DNA of 64,000 nucleotides. Source: Methylobacillus flagellatus_A. GTDB lineage: Bacteria > Pseudomonadota > Gammaproteobacteria > Burkholderiales > Methylophilaceae. The stretch lies in assembly GCF_031344055.1 (NCBI RefSeq), contig NZ_JADBEN010000003.1. One strand, 5' to 3'. Made by a program: the position numbers and the translations under genes. Below, in pieces: positions 1 through 12,416 of the stretch. The notes beneath the pieces were generated by a model, which had not been told where the DNA came from, did not search any database, and worked only from the letters and a program-made list of their open reading frames with translations. The first letter of the stretch is position 1, and each line of letters starts with the position of its first letter.

Positions 1-1196
1 AACTGCGTTTCCCGACGCGTCGCCTCGCTCCAGTCGGCATCGAGATTGGCTTTTCTGGAAATGGGCAATGTCGTGCCATCGGCATAGCGCGGCAACCCGT
101 AATAGAGGCTGCTATTTCCATTCAAACGCGAGAAAGCGATACCTGCCCCGATCGTAGTATCTGGAGCCACATCAATATCAATAGCAGCATAAGCGTTCAG
201 GTTGCGATCCCACACTTTGTCTATAAATGAATTTTTATCCTCATAATCCAGCACGGCACGGCCACGGATACTTCCTGCCTCATTCAGCGCGCCTCCGGCA
301 TCGATTCGCGCACCATAGTTATCCCAGGAACCCGCACGGCCTTCAGCCATGATCGAAGTTTCAGCCAATCCGCGCTTGCGCACCAGATTAATCGCGCCGG
401 CAGGGCTGCCTGCCCCTTCCAGCAAGCCCTGCGCCCCTCGCAACACTTCAACCCGGTCCAGGTAGACAGAACTTGCCAACAGCAGGTTGCCGTTGGTGTA
501 ACTGCGGGACAAGGGCACCCCGTCATATTGGATGATGTTGGTTTGAAACCCCCGCGAATAAATATCGCTGCCGCCGCCCGTGCGCTTGACCAATGTCACC
601 CCAGGCGTATTGGCCAATACGTCTGCCAGCGTATCCAGTCGCTGGTCGTCTATTCTCTGCCTCGTCATCACGGTCACTGACTGGGGAATATCTTTCAGCG
701 AATCCACTCCTTTCAGCATGCTTGCGCCTGATGCTGCATAAGAACCTGTACCTTCCGTGACCAACCTGTCATTCGCTTTTTCACGCCTCGTCCTCACACT
801 CACCTCAGGCAGAATATCCTCACCTTTTGCCTGTGGACTCAATGCATTGGTCAAGGCATAGCCACCATCACGTTCTTGCCTCGCGGCAAGGCCGCTTCCT
901 TTCAACAAAACATCAAATCCCTGGCTGATGGTGTAGCTGCCATTGAGGCCTGTCGTCGTTTTTCCTTGGGTTACCACTGGATCAAAAGACAGCAGTACGC
1001 CAGCCTGGGTGGCAAACGTGGAAAGCGCAGCGCCCAGAGGGCCGGCTGCGATAGCGTAGATTTTTGCTTCTGCCGCAGTCGCTTCGGCAGCATATGTCAT
1101 ATGCATCGGCATCAATGCGCCTGTTGCAAGGCTGGCCTGCAACAGCAAGGCAATGGTGCTGCGCTTGAATGGATGGGGTTTGTTTTCTTTTGGCAT
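1..1196 (-). CDS. TonB-dependent siderophore receptor with N-terminal STN domain (FecA/FpvA type), partial
   Basis: Outer-membrane ferric-siderophore receptor that should also signal to the adjacent FecR. It starts with ATG at 1196 behind an AGGGAG site and stays open to position 1, so about 398 residues are visible and most of the barrel lies outside the window. Residues 1-36 look like a signal peptide. Residues about 45-115 (IYAIAAGPLGAALSTFATQ onward) fit the STN signalling domain. The plug follows, with DSLKDIPQSVTVMTRQRIDD (about 168-187) and VEVLRGAQGLLEGAGSPAG. Family knowledge: STN-containing receptors pass ligand occupancy to FecR, which controls FecI. The ligand cannot be told from this fragment. 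The 1197-1312 gap behind fecR probably carries the FecI-type promoter, but no motif was firm. Confidence 0.93.
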   Translation of the reverse strand, partial: MPKENKPHPFKRSTIALLLQASLATGALMPMHMTYAAEATAAEAKIYAIAAGPLGAALSTFATQAGVLLSFDPVVTQGKTTTGLNGSYTISQGFDVLLKGSGLAARQERDGGYALTNALSPQAKGEDILPEVSVRTRREKANDRLVTEGTGSYAASGASMLKGVDSLKDIPQSVTVMTRQRIDDQRLDTLADVLANTPGVTLVKRTGGGSDIYSRGFQTNIIQYDGVPLSRSYTNGNLLLASSVYLDRVEVLRGAQGLLEGAGSPAGAINLVRKRGLAETSIMAEGRAGSWDNYGARIDAGGALNEAGSIRGRAVLDYEDKNSFIDKVWDRNLNAYAAIDIDVAPDTTIGAGIAFSRLNGNSSLYYGLPRYADGTTLPISRKANLDADWSEATRRETQ

Positions 1197-1312
1197 GATG
1201 CTCCCTGGATAGTGATTGAACGTCTCTATCTGCTTTGCCAAACGAAAACCGAAAAGTGACAATCGAAAATGAAAATTATTTTGGCGGGCTTGCCCGAACC
1301 GGAGATCAGGCG

Positions 1313-2281
1313 TTATGTCGCGCGAGGTTGCAGCAGCACGATGTAGCGGGTGAACATGGTGATATTGACCGGCAGGGTCCTGGCAATGCTGTGCAATACG
1401 GCATCGGTATCCTTGACCGGGAAGGAGCCGGAAATCTCCAACTCATGCAATTCCGGGGCCAAGCGCAGCCAGCCTTTGCGGTAGCGTTGCAGTTCTGCGA
1501 TGAATTGCGGCAAGGGCAGGTTGTCGGCATAGATAAACCCATCGGCCCAGCTCGACGCTTGCGGCGACAACGGGCCCAGGGTGATCTGCCCATGGACAGA
1601 AAACAGGCTGGCCATGCCTTCGCTGACGGTATAAGCCTGCCCAGGCGCGGACTGCGGCTCGACCTTGACGGCATGCGCCAGGACGCTGAGCAAGGTACCG
1701 CCATCGGTCTGGCGCACGCTGAATTTCGTGCCCAACGCAGTCAGTAGCCCTTCGCTGGTCTGTACGACAAACGGCCGGTATGGCCCGGTTTCCTGGCCGG
1801 TATCAATCATGATTTCGCCGCTGTGCAGGCGAATCAGGCGCTGCCGTGCATCGAACGCCACGTCCAGTGCGGAATCGGTATTGACGACCAATCGGCTGCC
1901 GTCAGCCAACGCCAACGTGCGCTGTTCGCCAACCGCGGTACGGATATCGGCATTCCAGCTTTGCCACGGCAACTCCCGATAGGCCTGCCAGCCCGCGCCG
2001 CCCACGGCAATCAGCACTGCGAGCTGCTTGAGCGCCTTGCGGCGTTCCAGGTGCTTTTGCGGGGTGAGTGTGGCGATGCCAAGCTGGGCCGGCACACGCT
2101 CGAATTTTCCGGTGATACGTTCCACCTGCTGCCAAGCGGTTTCGTGGTCAGTGCTTTGGTCGCGCCAGGCTTGCCATGCGATATGGTCAGCCTCGCTTGC
2201 CTCGCCCGAACTCAACTGGGCATACCAGGTGATCGCCGCCTGTAACGCCGCTTGTTCGGAGGATAGGGAAGTATTTGTCAT
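1313..2281 (-). CDS. fecR: FecR-family anti-sigma/sigma regulator
   Basis: Inner-membrane regulator that relays signals from an STN-type TonB receptor to the ECF sigma factor encoded just upstream. It has 322 residues from the ATG at 2281 (MTNTSLSSEQ). A longer reading from 2320 would overlap fecI by about 30 bases and is less likely. The N-terminal cytoplasmic helical region (1-75) fits the DUF4880 type. A single hydrophobic segment near 86-103 (LAVLIAVGGAGW) is followed by the periplasmic FecR domain (about 110-215, GEQRTLALADGSRLVVNTDS) and a C-terminal STN-like lobe. It begins 8 bases after the fecI stop, so the two should be co-transcribed. Confidence 0.93.
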   Translation of the reverse strand: MTNTSLSSEQAALQAAITWYAQLSSGEASEADHIAWQAWRDQSTDHETAWQQVERITGKFERVPAQLGIATLTPQKHLERRKALKQLAVLIAVGGAGWQAYRELPWQSWNADIRTAVGEQRTLALADGSRLVVNTDSALDVAFDARQRLIRLHSGEIMIDTGQETGPYRPFVVQTSEGLLTALGTKFSVRQTDGGTLLSVLAHAVKVEPQSAPGQAYTVSEGMASLFSVHGQITLGPLSPQASSWADGFIYADNLPLPQFIAELQRYRKGWLRLAPELHELEISGSFPVKDTDAVLHSIARTLPVNITMFTRYIVLLQPRAT

Positions 2282-2289
2282 GGATAACG

Positions 2290-2805
2290 TCAGGCCGATG
2301 GCGTGTCTACCGACAGGCAATGCGCCAATGCCCGCATGATGTATTTGCGCACCGAGCTTACCGAGACGTCGAGGCGGCGCGCAATGTCGGCATGCGAGGC
2401 GCCTTCCAGCTGCACCATGAGGAAAGCCATGCGTACCTTGCCAGGCAGGCCGTCCAGCAGGGCGTCGATTTCGAGCAAGGTTTCCAGCAGCATGGCCTGC
2501 GCCTCTGGCGAGGGGATCTCATGGGCGGGCGCCTGCGCCAAGGCTGCGAGATAGGCCTGCTCCAGCTTGCGCCTGCGCAACTGGTTGACCATAAGCCCAT
2601 GCGCGACGGTGGTGAGGTAGGCACGCGGCTCGCGCAGGTTTTCCAGCTCATGCTGGACGGCAATGCGCACGAAAGTATCATGCGCCAGGTCTGCCGCCTC
2701 GAATACGCAGCCCAGCCTCTTGCGCAGCCAACCCTGCAACCAGCCGTGATGCTCGGTATACAGCGTGCCCAGCATTTGTTGCTGCGAATCCGGAAGCGTT
2801 TCCAT
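2290..2805 (-). CDS. fecI: FecI-family ECF RNA polymerase sigma factor
   Basis: 171-residue ECF sigma factor, the usual length for the family. Region 2 carries DLAHDTFVRIAVQHELENLR and the following RAYLTTVAHGLMVNQLRRR, the FecI-type hallmark. Region 4 (about 115-160) shows LDGLPGKVRMAFLMVQLEG and the helix-turn-helix HADIARRLDVSVSSVRKYI. It lies first in a fecI-fecR-receptor cassette, so it is inferred to drive receptor transcription on binding of an iron chelate outside the cell. Its own transcription is probably iron-repressed, because a perfect Fur-type palindrome sits 14 bases upstream of the start, between the start and a plausible -10. Confidence 0.95.
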   Translation of the reverse strand: METLPDSQQQMLGTLYTEHHGWLQGWLRKRLGCVFEAADLAHDTFVRIAVQHELENLREPRAYLTTVAHGLMVNQLRRRKLEQAYLAALAQAPAHEIPSPEAQAMLLETLLEIDALLDGLPGKVRMAFLMVQLEGASHADIARRLDVSVSSVRKYIMRALAHCLSVDTPSA

Positions 2806-2818
2806 TTGACCATCAATT

Positions 2819-2837
2819 AATGAGAATATTTCTCATT
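2819..2837. promoter_or_regulatory. Fur box upstream of fecI
   Basis: A perfect 8-3-8 inverted repeat, AATGAGAA-TAT-TTCTCATT, which resembles the Fur consensus in size and composition. It lies between fecI (minus) and the flavin-type oxidase gene starting at 2946 (plus), immediately downstream of the proposed fecI -10. Fur binding is inferred. Confidence 0.75.
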
Positions 2838-2864
2838 TTATATGAGCGCCAATTTATCAGGCAA
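2837..2864 (-). promoter_or_regulatory. sigma-70-type promoter of fecI
   Basis: On the minus strand TTGCCT (2864-2859) is followed after 16 bases by TATAAA (2842-2837). The Fur palindrome begins at the end of the -10, a standard arrangement for iron repression. Confidence 0.5.
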
Positions 2865-2945
2865 GGACTCTTGACTCATGGAAAGAACTGTCCCTACCAT
2901 GACGCTATACAGGTCAGTAAATACAAAGTAATGGAGGAGGTGAAC

Positions 2946-3602
2946 ATGGGCGAGTTCTACGGAGAGCAGCATAGGCAATGGCAGGAACAATTCGACGGGG
3001 TAGCGATGGCGGACCGGGTGCGCGACCTGATCGTGCTGCCCAGCATCCCGGAAGAGCATGCCGCCTTTATCGGCAGCCGCGATTTCTTTTTCCTTTCCAC
3101 CATAGATCACCGCGGCTTCCCCACTTGCTCGCATAAGGGCGGCCAGCCCGGCTTCGTGAAAATACTGGATGACACGACATTGGCGTTCCCCAGCCTGGAC
3201 GGCAACAGCATGTATCTCTCTATGGGCAATCTCTCGCTCAATCCCAGGATCGGGATGTTGTTCATCGACTTTGAAACCCCGCACCGCATCCGCGTGCATG
3301 GCACTGCCAGCATTACGCCGGACGACCCATTGCTGGCAGAATACCAGGAGGCCGAACTGGTGGTGAGGGTCAAGATCGAGGAAATCTTCATCAATTGCCC
3401 GCGCTATATCCACAAGCACCAGCGCGTGCAGGCCTCCCCTTACGTTCCGCAGCCGGGCTGCGTCACGCCGACGCCTCAATGGAAGCGCATCGATGCCGTG
3501 CAGGATGTCCTACAGCCGAAGGATCTCGCAAAGGTGGCCTCCATGGGCGGCACGATTTCACCCGAGCAATATGGGGAACTCGTAATGAAAGGCAATGCCT
3601 GA
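2946..3602 (+). CDS. Pyridoxamine 5'-phosphate oxidase-like FMN-binding protein
   Basis: 218 residues from the ATG at 2946, chosen because GGAGGAGGTGAAC directly precedes it; the open frame upstream to 2820 runs through the Fur box and is not credible. The protein fits the PPOX split-barrel family: AFIGSRDFFFLSTIDHRGFP (about 41-60) and SHKGGQPGFVKILDDTTLAF match the flavin-binding barrel, with SLNPRIGMLFIDF and HRIRVHGTASI further on. Substrate is unknown; such proteins bind FMN, F420 or heme. It shares its upstream region with fecI, so iron-dependent expression is possible. A flavin reductase gene follows 31 bases later, suggesting a small redox operon. Confidence 0.85.
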   Translation: MGEFYGEQHRQWQEQFDGVAMADRVRDLIVLPSIPEEHAAFIGSRDFFFLSTIDHRGFPTCSHKGGQPGFVKILDDTTLAFPSLDGNSMYLSMGNLSLNPRIGMLFIDFETPHRIRVHGTASITPDDPLLAEYQEAELVVRVKIEEIFINCPRYIHKHQRVQASPYVPQPGCVTPTPQWKRIDAVQDVLQPKDLAKVASMGGTISPEQYGELVMKGNA

Positions 3603-3633
3603 CAGAGAAGCACAACCTCATAGGGAGACTGGT

Positions 3634-4200
3634 ATGGCAAAGCTACTCGGGATTTCCGGCAGTTTACGCAAACAATCATTCAACACGGCATTATTGAAGG
3701 CGGCCAAAACACTGGCGCCAGAAGGTGTGGAGCTTGAAATTGCCACCCTGCACGGCATACCGCTTTACGACGGCGACCTGGAAGGACGATCCGGCATCCC
3801 TGAAGCCGTGACGGCATTAAAGCAAAAGATCATCGCCAGCGACGGCGTCATTATTGCCACGCCTGAATACAACGGCAGCATTCCCGGCGTGTTGAAGAAC
3901 GCGGTCGACTGGCTGTCGCGCCCGCCCGCGGACATTCCCAAGGTATTTCAGGGGCGCGCTTTTGCCGTGGTTGGCGCCACGCCCTCGGGCTTCGGCACCA
4001 TGTTGGCGCAAAATGCCTGGCTGACTGTGCTACGCCAGCTCGGCGTCCAACACTGGAACGGTGGGAAATTGCTTCTTTCCCGCGCCCATGAGGCGTTTGA
4101 CGATCAAGGCAGCCTGACTGACCAGCGCCACAAGGATGAGCTGGGGAAATTCCTCCAGGGCTTTGCGCAATTCGCGGCCCGGGCTAAATCCTCAAGCTAA
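3634..4200 (+). CDS. NAD(P)H-dependent FMN reductase (flavodoxin-like, ChrR/YieF/SsuE group)
   Basis: 188 residues from the ATG at 3634, preceded by AGGGAG at 3622-3627; the in-frame ATG at 3595 overlaps the previous gene and lacks a good site. The flavodoxin-like fold shows in LLGISGSLRKQSFNTALL (residues 4-21, the FMN phosphate loop) and IIATPEYNGSIPGVLKNAVD (about 83-102), the family signature. It should reduce free FMN or quinones with NAD(P)H in the cytoplasm. It is likely co-transcribed with the FMN-binding gene upstream. Its last four bases overlap the convergent gene at 4197. Confidence 0.88.
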   Translation: MAKLLGISGSLRKQSFNTALLKAAKTLAPEGVELEIATLHGIPLYDGDLEGRSGIPEAVTALKQKIIASDGVIIATPEYNGSIPGVLKNAVDWLSRPPADIPKVFQGRAFAVVGATPSGFGTMLAQNAWLTVLRQLGVQHWNGGKLLLSRAHEAFDDQGSLTDQRHKDELGKFLQGFAQFAARAKSSS

Positions 4201-5114
4201 ATCGTAGACTTTCTGCCGGCGGAGCCCGGCTTGAAAACATAAAACAGGTTGGGCTCGCTAATCACGTAAATGCGCTTGTCCGGCCCGATGGCCAAGCCTT
4301 CAGCCTGCGGCACGCTGCGGGAAAGGTCCTGGAAACCGCGCCACAACGCGAGCGTATCCAGCATTTTGCCCTCGGCGTCGTATTCCGCCACCATGCGCGA
4401 GTCGTCGCTTAATAATAGGACATGACCTGTGCTGGCGTCGTAAGTCACGGCGGACAAGTCCCTCAAGCCGCAGGAAGCGGTTTCCTGCAGTTTCTCGATA
4501 TGGATATTCACAGGCTGGCCAGGCAACGCATCGACGAAGCCATGAATGGCGATCACGCGCTTGGGGGAACGTTCCTTCGCCACCAGCAAGCGCTGGCGCT
4601 CCTTGTCCCAGACGATACCCTCGAATCCCTTGTTGTCATGGGCATACATCGCAAGCGTGAGGGAAGGCGACCCGCTGACATCCAGCTCGTCCACGCCGGC
4701 GTGAATGTCGGCAATCACCAGGCTATGCTTGGCCTCGTTGAGCAAGGCGAAGCGGTTGCCGCCGATATGGGCGATACCCTCCATGTCCTTGATGCCCTTG
4801 ACATGGATTGTACGCAGCACTTCGCCCGTGAGGGATAATTCGACAATCAAGGGCTGCTGGTTGGAAACGGTGAACAGGGTATGGGTTTCGTGGTTATAGC
4901 TCAAATCGGAAAGGTCCGACCCGACTCCCGGTATTTCGATCGCCTCATGTTCGACGGTGTAATTCTTAAGGCCCAATGTATCGTGCTTGACCTGCTGCGT
5001 GCCCCACAAGTGCCATGCGATGGCTTCCAGCCTGAAAGCGTAAGCGACGGTCAGCAATGCAGCCATGATGATCAACAGCAAGCCCAAGCGCTTGCCCGGC
5101 AGAAATCTGGACAT
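4197..5114 (-). CDS. SdiA-regulated (YjiK-like) beta-propeller protein
   Basis: 305 residues with a short basic N-terminus and one hydrophobic segment (about 10-27, LGLLLIIMAALLTVAYAF), so probably anchored to or exported across the inner membrane. The rest looks like the SdiA-regulated family, a periplasmic six-bladed propeller with motifs such as DLSDLSYNHETHTLFTVSNQ, DMEGIAHIGGNRFALLNE and GFEGIVWDKERQRLLVAKE. Molecular function is unknown. It converges on the FMN reductase gene with a 4-base overlap and no hairpin terminator is visible between them. Confidence 0.8.
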   Translation of the reverse strand: MSRFLPGKRLGLLLIIMAALLTVAYAFRLEAIAWHLWGTQQVKHDTLGLKNYTVEHEAIEIPGVGSDLSDLSYNHETHTLFTVSNQQPLIVELSLTGEVLRTIHVKGIKDMEGIAHIGGNRFALLNEAKHSLVIADIHAGVDELDVSGSPSLTLAMYAHDNKGFEGIVWDKERQRLLVAKERSPKRVIAIHGFVDALPGQPVNIHIEKLQETASCGLRDLSAVTYDASTGHVLLLSDDSRMVAEYDAEGKMLDTLALWRGFQDLSRSVPQAEGLAIGPDKRIYVISEPNLFYVFKPGSAGRKSTI

Positions 5115-5275
5115 CCTGATTTATAATCCCTGAAAATACCTGCAGCCGCCGACTTGCGGCCAAAACGAATCCAATGCATGACTGTGCACGCGGGCACAAA
5201 GTTTCACATTGAATATCATATCCATACAAACACTCAGCATTAAACGTGCCAATATTTTAAGTCTCACAACCCCTC

Positions 5276-5737
5276 ATGACCAGAACAATGCCCTTCCACA
5301 AGAATTGTGAACTCTGTACCACCGCCGGAGGCGAAATCCTCTGGCAGGACGAGCTCTGCAGGGTCGTGCGCGTGGAAGACCAGGATTACCCGGGGTTTTG
5401 CCGCGTCATCCTCAACCGCCACGTCAAGGAAATGAGCGACCTCAGGCCCACGGACCGCGAGCATCTCATGCTGGTCGTGTTTGCGGTGGAAGAAGCCGTG
5501 CGTGAAGTCATGCGCCCGGACAAGATCAACCTCGCCAGCCTCGGCAACATGACGCCGCACGTGCATTGGCATGTAATTCCCCGTTTCAAGCGCGACCGCC
5601 ACTTTCCCAACCCGATATGGGGAGAAGCCAAGCGCGAGAGCCTGTCGCAGACACTGGACCACGGCAGCAGCGCAGCATTGAAGAAAGCGATTTCCGTCCG
5701 GCTGGACCAGGGCGAGCACGTTTTCATGGGCATTTAG
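5276..5737 (+). CDS. HIT-family nucleotide hydrolase/transferase
   Basis: 153 residues carrying the histidine-triad motif HVHWH at 95-99 inside MTPHVHWHVIPR, with the upstream NLASLGN typical of the family. CELC at 11-14 plus the His of NRHVKE at 49 may bind zinc, as in several HIT proteins. It should hydrolyse a nucleoside phosphoramidate or dinucleotide-type substrate; the exact one cannot be read from sequence. ATGs at 5276 and 5288 are both possible and neither has a clear ribosome binding site. Confidence 0.88.
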   Translation: MTRTMPFHKNCELCTTAGGEILWQDELCRVVRVEDQDYPGFCRVILNRHVKEMSDLRPTDREHLMLVVFAVEEAVREVMRPDKINLASLGNMTPHVHWHVIPRFKRDRHFPNPIWGEAKRESLSQTLDHGSSAALKKAISVRLDQGEHVFMGI

Positions 5738-6051
5738 AGCGGCTAGTCAGGATCGCTTTCCTGGGTGTTGTGAGCCGCTCTTAGTAGAAAGATAGCTATG
5801 CCGGATTTGTTTATTCGCTCTTAGAACCTGTTCACGATCTTTATCATGAGGGATGCATGGCACCGCAACATACCTGCCCCCCCGGCGCATACCAGCCCCT
5901 TTGTCATACCGGGCTTGACCCGCTATCTCGCCCCATGCCCTGCCGCCTGGCCCATTCCTCAGCGCCACGGGATCCCGGCTCTGGGGCCGGGATGACGGTT
6001 TGCCATTGCCATGACAGGACAAGGTCTCCGGTAACAAAGATCGTTAAGCGC
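5738..6051. other. Intergenic region without a gene
   Basis: About 310 bases between convergent genes. Apart from the REP-like inverted repeat at 5903-5996 no gene, promoter or terminator was recognised; short frames here have no family features. Confidence 0.6.
5903..5996. repeat. REP-like palindromic intergenic element
   Basis: About 94 bases bounded by imperfect inverted arms: GTCATACCGGGC at the left, GCCGGGATGAC at the right. The internal CGGGATCCCGG at 5968-5978 is itself palindromic. The arms resemble the widespread proteobacterial intergenic repeat that carries GTCATCCCGG-type ends. Only one copy is seen in this window, so dispersal is not shown. Confidence 0.5.
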
Positions 6052-7002
6052 TCACTGGGTCGCCAGGCTGTCTTCCTTGGTGAAGGTCCAGGTACGGGTA
6101 ATGCCGATGATGTCGTACTCCTTGCGGATATCCTCGGGGAACGCCGCATAAGGCGCCGCCAGCTCCACGATCCTTTTGGCCGCGTCATCGAGTATCTTGT
6201 GGCCTGAGCTGCGCGTAACCTGGATATTGTCTATGGAGCCGTCCGCACGGATATCGACCGACAGCTGCAACTTGCCGTAAAGCTTTTGCTCCTTGGCCGC
6301 CTCGGGATAATTGAGGTTGCCGATTTTCTCCACCTTCTGCCGCCATGCCTCGACATAAGTGGCAAAGCGGTATTCCTGCGTGCGCCCGCCCAACTCCTTG
6401 CGCTTGGGCCGCTTCTGGTATTCATCCTGCTGCTTGGCGATCTGCGCTTCCAGCCGAGCAATATCCATGCTGCTGGCAATCAGGTCGCGCGCATTGAGGT
6501 TTTTGGGCGCATCCTGCTGCTGTCCGTGGTCGGGCGTCGAAGTCGCAGCGCTTTGCGCAGGCGCGGACTCCAGCTTTTTCTGCTCCTTGAGCTGTGTCAT
6601 GAGCTCCTGCGCCTGGCGCTCCAGTTCCGCCACCTTGTCCTGCTGGGTCTGTTCCTGCTTTTCCTCGCCCGGCCGCGAGGCGGCCGAGGCTTCTACCGCC
6701 TGCTTGGGAGCCACCTCGGTCTTCTTTTTCCTCGGCGGCGGCAGGGCAGTCTTCATCTGCCTGTCCTGGTCGGTATTTCCGCCCTTATCGAGGTTGGCCT
6801 GCGCCAGGGCATCGGCCTTCTTCGGCTTGGACTCGGTCTTGGCATTGACCAGAACCACCTCCAGCGGCGGGATTTTGTCCTTGAGGAACTTGAGGTCGGG
6901 CGCCTCGAAATTGACTGAAAGAATCAGGATGACGTGGAATACGGCCGAAAGCAGCAAGGCCCAGCCGAGGACGCCCATCTCTTTCAGGCCTTGCAGCTTC
7001 AC
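6052..7002 (-). CDS. TonB-family energy transducer
   Basis: 316 residues. A single N-terminal membrane helix (about 11-30, LGWALLLSAVFHVILILSV) is followed by a long, charged K/E/Q/P-rich periplasmic spacer with probable coiled coil (110-150). A C-terminal TonB domain covers about 215-310 (NLNYPEAAKEQKLYGKLQLS, then VTRSSGHKILDDAAKRIVE). It should couple the proton gradient through ExbBD to outer-membrane receptors such as those at 1-1196 and 28512-30632, though exbB/exbD are not in the window. It starts with GTG in a TAGTG overlap with the mpl stop, so the genes are translationally coupled; an ATG at 6978 is the alternative start. Confidence 0.85.
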   Translation of the reverse strand: MKLQGLKEMGVLGWALLLSAVFHVILILSVNFEAPDLKFLKDKIPPLEVVLVNAKTESKPKKADALAQANLDKGGNTDQDRQMKTALPPPRKKKTEVAPKQAVEASAASRPGEEKQEQTQQDKVAELERQAQELMTQLKEQKKLESAPAQSAATSTPDHGQQQDAPKNLNARDLIASSMDIARLEAQIAKQQDEYQKRPKRKELGGRTQEYRFATYVEAWRQKVEKIGNLNYPEAAKEQKLYGKLQLSVDIRADGSIDNIQVTRSSGHKILDDAAKRIVELAAPYAAFPEDIRKEYDIIGITRTWTFTKEDSLATQ

Positions 7003-8384
7003 TAGGCCAGCCTCTCCAGCAAGCGTTCATGAATGCCGCCAAAGCCGCCGTTGCTCATGACCAGGATATGGTCGCCCGGCTGCGCCTCGGCGGCGATCGC
7101 CTCGATCAGCACCGGCATGCTGTCGAACGCCGCCGCCTTGTGCTGGATCGGCTGCAGGGCCGCTGCCGCATCCCAGCCCAAATGCTCGCCATAGCAAAAC
7201 ACCAGGTCCGCGTCGGCCAGGCTGCCGGGCAACGCATCCTTCATCACGCCCAGCTTCATGGTGTTCGAACGCGGCTCCAGCACGGCAAGAATGCGCGCCT
7301 TGCCGACCTTGTCGCGCAAGCCGGCCACCGTGGTGGCGATCGCCGTGGGATGGTGGGCAAAATCGTCGTAAACCGTGATGCCGTTCGCCACGCCCCGCAC
7401 CTCCATGCGGCGCTTGACGTTCCTGAACTGGGATAACGCCTCTATCCCGGCATCGATGGCGACCCCGGCATGCCGGGCCGCGGCCAGGGCAGCCAGCGCA
7501 TTCATGCGGTTATGCTCGCCCAGCAATTGCCATTGCACGCGGCCTTGCGCCTTGCCCTTGAAGCGCACCGTGAAGCTGCCTTCCGCATCGACATCCGCCG
7601 CCTGCCAATCGGTACCGAAATATTCCGCCGGCGTCCAGCATCCGCGCTTGATTACACGCTTGAGGCTGTCTTCCTTGCCGTTCGCCACCACCAGGCCATT
7701 GCTGGGAACGGTGCGCACCAGGTGATGGAACTGGGTTTCTATCGCATGCAGGTCGGCAAAAATGTCGGCATGGTCGAACTCGAGGTTGTTGAGGATAACC
7801 GTGCGCGGACGGTAGTGCACGAACTTGGAACGCTTGTCGAAAAACGCCGTGTCGTATTCATCCGCCTCGATCACGAAAAACGGCGAGATGCTCTTGCCGT
7901 CCTGGCGCGGCACGCCGGGCAGCCGCGCGGATACGCCGAAATTCTCCGGCACCCCGCCAATCAGGAAGCCAGGCGCAAGCCCGGCATATTCCAGTATCCA
8001 TGCCAGCATGGAAGTGGTCGTGGTCTTGCCGTGCGTACCCGCAACAGCAAGCACCCACTTTGCCTGCTCGCCTTGCCTGGCGTAGAGGATGTTTTCCGCC
8101 AGCCATTGCGGGCCGGAGATGTAGGGCAGGCCGCGGTTGAGAATTTCCTCCATCAACGGGTTGCCGCGCGCCACCACATTGCCCACGACGTAGATGTCGG
8201 GATTGAGGGAAACCTGTTCCGGGCCGAAGCCTTCGATCAGTTCTATGCCCTGGGCCTCGAGCTGCGTGCTCATGGGCGGGTAGACATTGGCGTCGCAGCC
8301 GGTCACGCGATGCCCGGCCGCCTTCGCCAGCACCGCGATGCCGCCCATGAAGGTGCCACAAATACCGAGAATATGGATATGCAT
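7002..8384 (-). CDS. mpl: UDP-N-acetylmuramate:L-alanyl-gamma-D-glutamyl-meso-diaminopimelate ligase
   Basis: 460 residues, normal for Mpl, the murein-recycling ligase that joins UDP-MurNAc to the recovered tripeptide. The Mur-ligase Rossmann start MHIHILGICGTFMGGIA is followed by the ATP loop GTHGKTTTTSM (116-126), VIEADEYDTAFFDKRSKF, and EHNRMNALAALAAARHAGV, then RRMEVRGVANGITVYDDFAH with the Mur-ligase C-terminal domain. The GICGTFMGG N-terminus and the tripeptide-ligase length separate it from MurC. It is cytoplasmic. The gene overlaps tonB by one base and lies 58 bases after metH, all on the minus strand. Confidence 0.96.
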   Translation of the reverse strand: MHIHILGICGTFMGGIAVLAKAAGHRVTGCDANVYPPMSTQLEAQGIELIEGFGPEQVSLNPDIYVVGNVVARGNPLMEEILNRGLPYISGPQWLAENILYARQGEQAKWVLAVAGTHGKTTTTSMLAWILEYAGLAPGFLIGGVPENFGVSARLPGVPRQDGKSISPFFVIEADEYDTAFFDKRSKFVHYRPRTVILNNLEFDHADIFADLHAIETQFHHLVRTVPSNGLVVANGKEDSLKRVIKRGCWTPAEYFGTDWQAADVDAEGSFTVRFKGKAQGRVQWQLLGEHNRMNALAALAAARHAGVAIDAGIEALSQFRNVKRRMEVRGVANGITVYDDFAHHPTAIATTVAGLRDKVGKARILAVLEPRSNTMKLGVMKDALPGSLADADLVFCYGEHLGWDAAAALQPIQHKAAAFDSMPVLIEAIAAEAQPGDHILVMSNGGFGGIHERLLERLA

Positions 8385-8442
8385 AACGCTAAATAAACTT
8401 TCGAATCAGGGTTGATTGTAGCAAAGCGGCAGCATCGTAAGC

Positions 8443-12231
<3,789 letters not shown>

Positions 12232-12290
12232 GCGGAACCTTAATGCCGGCGAATCGGATAATTGCCAGGTGATTGAATATTCAGGGCGTG

Positions 12291-12320
12291 ATTATAAAAC
12301 AGGAGCGGCACGGCGCATAA
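12291..12320 (-). promoter_or_regulatory. Possible metH promoter
   Basis: TATAAT on the minus strand at 12296-12291 is a perfect -10; the best -35 is the weak TTATGC at 12320-12315 with 18-base spacing. It sits 60 bases upstream of the metH start. Confidence 0.4.
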
Positions 12321-12416
12321 CATGCCCAGCATTCTGGCATGCCAAAAAAGACTCTCCTGACGCTGTTGCCTTGCCATACCTCTGCAGTGCCTGACCGGGA
12401 TCGCTCTTGATTGCCG

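Noticed and set aside
1197..1312. FecI-dependent promoter of the receptor gene
   Set aside because: Expected from the gene order, but no sequence matched known FecI-type promoters well enough to mark.
12232..12416. Cobalamin or SAH riboswitch before metH
   Set aside because: The leader is short and none of the conserved riboswitch boxes was found.
12301..12416. Terminator behind the VIT gene
   Set aside because: An imperfect hairpin (CATGCCCAG/CTGGCATG) is present, but the T-run lies on the wrong side for the minus-strand gene.
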